Shown piece after piece: positions 61,082 to 64,000 of a stretch of 64,000 bases of DNA. Position 1 is the stretch's first letter; every line of letters begins with the position of its first letter. Made by a program: the position numbers and the translations under genes. A model generated the notes under the pieces. That model did not search any database, was not told the origin of the DNA, and saw only the letters and a program-made list of their open reading frames with translations. Source of the stretch: Caldanaerobacter subterraneus (lineage in GTDB: Bacteria; Bacillota; Thermoanaerobacteria; Thermoanaerobacterales; Thermoanaerobacteraceae); NCBI RefSeq assembly GCF_004345675.1, contig NZ_SLWU01000001.1, forward strand, positions 1 through 64,000, written 5' to 3'.

Positions 61082-64000
61082 ATGAGAAGAATTTTAGCGA
61101 TGGTTGTAGCTATTTTAATGCTTTTTTCTCTTTTCCCGGGAAATATGTCGAAAGCTTATGGTGCTTATCCCCCTAATATAACTGCAATTTATTCCTTAAG
61201 ACTTGACGGGACAATGGCTTCACCTGCTAAAGGCCCAGTGGATAAGTATACCGACATAAAAATTACGGGAAGCGGATTTGTAACGTACGATGCCAGTGGC
61301 AATGTCACTGCTTCTGTCGATTATGTCTACATAGATTCTCCTGACACATCGAAAAAGCTTACTATTTTGAGTGTGAATGAAAATACAATTTACGCTAAAG
61401 TTCCTCCTGCTACCTCTATTGGACTTTCTGCAAATATTCCTTACACGATTATAGTTCACAGAAGTGATGGGCAGAGTGCTGCTATATTCAACGGTTTTAC
61501 TTATGTAAATAATCCTTCCATTTCTAAGGTTGCGCTTGACAATTTTATTACTCTAGTGAAAGATTCAAACGGGAACATAGTGGGTAGAACCAGTAAATCT
61601 TACATAAGGATGGAAGGGAGTTATTTTAACGATGTAGGGCTTGTTCAGATAAACGGCGAAACTGCCTCAGTAGTTTCTCAAAGTGGTTCTGTACTCATAA
61701 CTACTATTCCTCAAAATATTTTTATAGACCCTACTTCTACATATACGGTGACTGTTACAAACATATACAGAGGGTCTGATACCAAACAAACTCAAATTTA
61801 TGCTGTAAATCATGACATAACAGGGCTTTCTAAATATGTAGCAATTGTAGGGGATGAAATTACAATATATGGTAGGGGTTTTAATTCTTTAGGAAGCGAT
61901 TTTAAAGTATATATAGGGAATAACCTCGTTAATTCATCTGATATCAATATAAAAAGCGATACAGAGATGACAGTCAAAGTTCCTGCTCCCAAAGATACCA
62001 CTTTGGAGTATCAGAATATAGACATAGTCGCATCAAACGGTTCTACTGCTACTTTAGTAGGAGCATTGAAAATAATACCTACACCTGCCATATTCACAAT
62101 AGATAATATTACTCCTAATGCAGGTTCTGTCTCTGGCGGGACAAAGGTTGTCATTGTTGGGCAGAATTTGAGAGAGGATTTAATCGTGAAATTTGGCGGT
62201 GTAGCTGCAAAAAGTGTTCAGAGTATTACACTACCTGGCCTTACAGAAAATCAAAGGGCTATACAAGTCGTGACACCTCCTTATTCGAAGTCAGGTCCAG
62301 TCGATGTGACGGTTGTAGACCCTGTTACGGGCTATACTGTTACTAAGCAAAATGCCTTTTTCTATTTGGCTGTTGAAGATACTATGGTAGTAATAGATAT
62401 GAACCCAACAGAGGGGTATGAAAGCGGAAATACGCCAGTTACTCTTTGGGGATTTAATTTTCAAAAAAATGATGACCCTTCTACCTATACCTATAACGAA
62501 GATAAGACAGAGATAACTTATGTTAATACAAATTACACCTACAAAGATCCTGTTACTGGAAATTATGTTACGGGTACCAGAGAAAGAAAGCTTTATGTGA
62601 CATTTGGAGGAAATAAGGCGCAAATTGAAAATGTGTATAAACCTGAGACAGGACAGCAGACTTTAAATGTATTATCTCCCAGTGTGACCTTGAATCCTCC
62701 TGGACAAAATATGCCTGTAGATGTAGTCGTCACAGTTGAAACGACAGTCAAGGATACAAACGGGAATGTAGTCATGCAGTATTCTGAACAGAGCTCTCCT
62801 CCTTCCAAATTTACTTATAAGCCTTTGCCGTCAAATCCTGTAATTCTGTCTGTTTCTCCAAATACGGGAAGCCGTGCGGGAGGAGATACAGTAATTATAC
62901 AGGGCTTTGACATAAGGCCTGGAGTAAAAGTATATTTTGGAGATAAACTGGCAACTGTGAAAGACCTTACAACAGGAGGAGATAATAAATCAGTATTGAC
63001 AGTCATCTCACCTCCTTCTACTGCCTTAGGTTATGTGGATGTAAAAGTAGTAAATAAAGATGCTGATTCACAGAGAGGCTTTTATGTGTACGAAAATGGC
63101 TATTATTACTACACTGCTCCTTCTATAAGCAGTATATTTACAAATTTTGGGTCGAAATATGGGGGTAATCTCATTACCATCTACGGGTCAGACTTTTTTG
63201 TAGGGCAAACAGTGGTAGATGGAGTTTATTCTCCTAAATACCCGGATGTCAGAATAGGCAATATACAGCTTAAAGTGATAAGTGTTGAAGATAAGGATGG
63301 GAATTTGATAGATGGGAAAAAGTTTAACATAGGTACAAAGATAAAGGCTTTAATACCGGAGACATCTACTCCATATCCTGTAGGTTGGTACGATGTCACA
63401 ATTAAAAACTACGATGGAATAAACGGGACAATAGGTGGAAGCGTTACTTTGCCAAACGCCTTTGAGATAAAAGATACTCAGAAAAAACCCAGCATTATTT
63501 CTGTAGACCCTAATAAAGGGCCTACAAAAGGGGGAACCCTCATTAAGATTACAGGCAGCAATTTTGAAAAAGGAAGCATTGTGACCATAGACGGAGTGCA
63601 GGCGAGCGTTAAAAAGGTTTCAAGCGGAAACACTGAGATAGAAGCTACCACACCTCCGGGCACTCTGGGCAAAAAAATAGTTCAGGTTGTGAATCCTTCT
63701 GATGGAGGAGTGGCTTCGCTTGTAGATGGATTTGAGTACGTGCTTATTGAGACAAAGCCTCAGATAACAAAGGTAGTTCCAAATTATGGTGGAAAAGGCA
63801 CATTGATTTACATCTTTGGAAGTGACTTTTCTAAAAAAGTAGGGGACAGTGAAGGAGCAAAAGCGTATATAGGCAATACTGTCCTTGAAAATGTGTATGT
63901 GCTGGATGAAAACACTATAATAGGCATTATTCCTGATATGAAGTACACCGGCCTTTATGAAATAAAAGTAGTAAACCCAGACACCGCTACGGCAGTGGCT
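61082..64000 (+). CDS. Giant IPT/TIG-repeat surface protein, 3' end outside the window
   Basis: An open frame of 973 codons runs from ATG 61082 to the window edge. A signal peptide (RRILAMVVAILMLFSLFPG, cleaved near SKAYGA) is followed by at least nine immunoglobulin-like IPT/TIG repeats. They begin with patterns such as PSIISVDPNKGPTKGGTLIK, ILSVSPNTGSRAGGDTVII and PQITKVVPNYGGKGTLI, each ending near a GSDF/GQNL/GSNF turn. Such proteins are exported and often bind polymers or other cells. The ribosome site is weak (AAAGGTC). Its C-terminal anchor, perhaps SLH, cannot be seen. Confidence 0.92.
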   Translation, partial: MRRILAMVVAILMLFSLFPGNMSKAYGAYPPNITAIYSLRLDGTMASPAKGPVDKYTDIKITGSGFVTYDASGNVTASVDYVYIDSPDTSKKLTILSVNENTIYAKVPPATSIGLSANIPYTIIVHRSDGQSAAIFNGFTYVNNPSISKVALDNFITLVKDSNGNIVGRTSKSYIRMEGSYFNDVGLVQINGETASVVSQSGSVLITTIPQNIFIDPTSTYTVTVTNIYRGSDTKQTQIYAVNHDITGLSKYVAIVGDEITIYGRGFNSLGSDFKVYIGNNLVNSSDINIKSDTEMTVKVPAPKDTTLEYQNIDIVASNGSTATLVGALKIIPTPAIFTIDNITPNAGSVSGGTKVVIVGQNLREDLIVKFGGVAAKSVQSITLPGLTENQRAIQVVTPPYSKSGPVDVTVVDPVTGYTVTKQNAFFYLAVEDTMVVIDMNPTEGYESGNTPVTLWGFNFQKNDDPSTYTYNEDKTEITYVNTNYTYKDPVTGNYVTGTRERKLYVTFGGNKAQIENVYKPETGQQTLNVLSPSVTLNPPGQNMPVDVVVTVETTVKDTNGNVVMQYSEQSSPPSKFTYKPLPSNPVILSVSPNTGSRAGGDTVIIQGFDIRPGVKVYFGDKLATVKDLTTGGDNKSVLTVISPPSTALGYVDVKVVNKDADSQRGFYVYENGYYYYTAPSISSIFTNFGSKYGGNLITIYGSDFFVGQTVVDGVYSPKYPDVRIGNIQLKVISVEDKDGNLIDGKKFNIGTKIKALIPETSTPYPVGWYDVTIKNYDGINGTIGGSVTLPNAFEIKDTQKKPSIISVDPNKGPTKGGTLIKITGSNFEKGSIVTIDGVQASVKKVSSGNTEIEATTPPGTLGKKIVQVVNPSDGGVASLVDGFEYVLIETKPQITKVVPNYGGKGTLIYIFGSDFSKKVGDSEGAKAYIGNTVLENVYVLDENTIIGIIPDMKYTGLYEIKVVNPDTATAVA

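Overview
The window most likely comes from a thermophilic, anaerobic, endospore-forming Firmicute of the Thermoanaerobacterales, close to Caldanaerobacter/Thermoanaerobacter. This is inferred from AT-rich protein genes beside GC-rich rRNA, spore genes (gin/csfB, spmA, spmB, spo0F-like), many TTG/GTG starts behind strong GGAGGTGA-type ribosome sites, Lys/Glu-rich proteins, an Rnf complex, and gene order like Bacillus subtilis in two long blocks.

Layout. 1-817: 3' end of a 23S rRNA gene, a 5S rRNA gene carrying an extra hairpin segment, and a terminator. 807-6306: a sulfur-trafficking cluster with two TusA-like proteins, a LysR regulator, a YeeE/YedE (TsuA-type) thiosulfate transporter, three DsrE/F/H-like proteins, then a dihydrolipoamide dehydrogenase and a GcvH-like lipoyl protein. 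6308-8187: ROK sugar kinase, DNA glycosylase Tag, sigma-G inhibitor Gin. 8229-27099: a block ordered like the B. subtilis yaaO-ksgA region (decarboxylase, tmk, darA, yaaR, holB, ricT, trmN6, rsmI, abrB, metG with a Met T-box, tatD, yabE, ksgA). It is interrupted by an oppositely oriented unit (large membrane phosphatase-fold protein, arginine deiminase), a broken cation-efflux gene, spmAB and a tRNA nucleotidyltransferase. 27108-33132: accessory genes, including a SigI/RsgI/SLH unit, an Mrp ATPase and a frameshifted NifX-like gene. 33191-39110: the rnfCDGEAB operon and a NusG-II protein between two copies of a 60-bp IS-end-like repeat. 39365-55089: a block ordered like B. subtilis spo0F-murA (spo0F-like, fba, rho, rpmE, tdk, prmC, prfA, sua5, a YwlE-RpiB fusion, upp, comEB, a tagO-like gene, mnaA, ywmB, murA), without the ATP synthase operon that sits there in B. 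subtilis. 55215-64000: OPT transporter, PqqD-like protein, alanine dehydrogenase, an orphan PPDK-N protein and the first 973 codons of a giant IPT/TIG-repeat surface protein.

The two most unusual signals are these. (1) The sulfur cluster couples thiosulfate import and persulfide carriers to a lipoyl protein and its NADH-linked reductase, with no glycine-cleavage or pyruvate-dehydrogenase partner nearby. I infer a lipoyl-based sulfane-sulfur reduction or transfer route. (2) Two diverged copies (28162-28413 and 57190-57437) of a ~250-bp foldback element have inverted-repeat ends and paired base changes that keep the fold. Each sits inside a duplicated gene-end hairpin, which suggests a mobile, structured element aimed at terminators.

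Regulatory RNAs and sites seen include a complete Met T-box, an attenuator-like leader before a ZIP transporter, a hairpin that hides a ribosome site at 27108-27160, and five helically phased TGAC boxes at 52842-52887. No CRISPR array, tRNA gene or intact transposase was seen.
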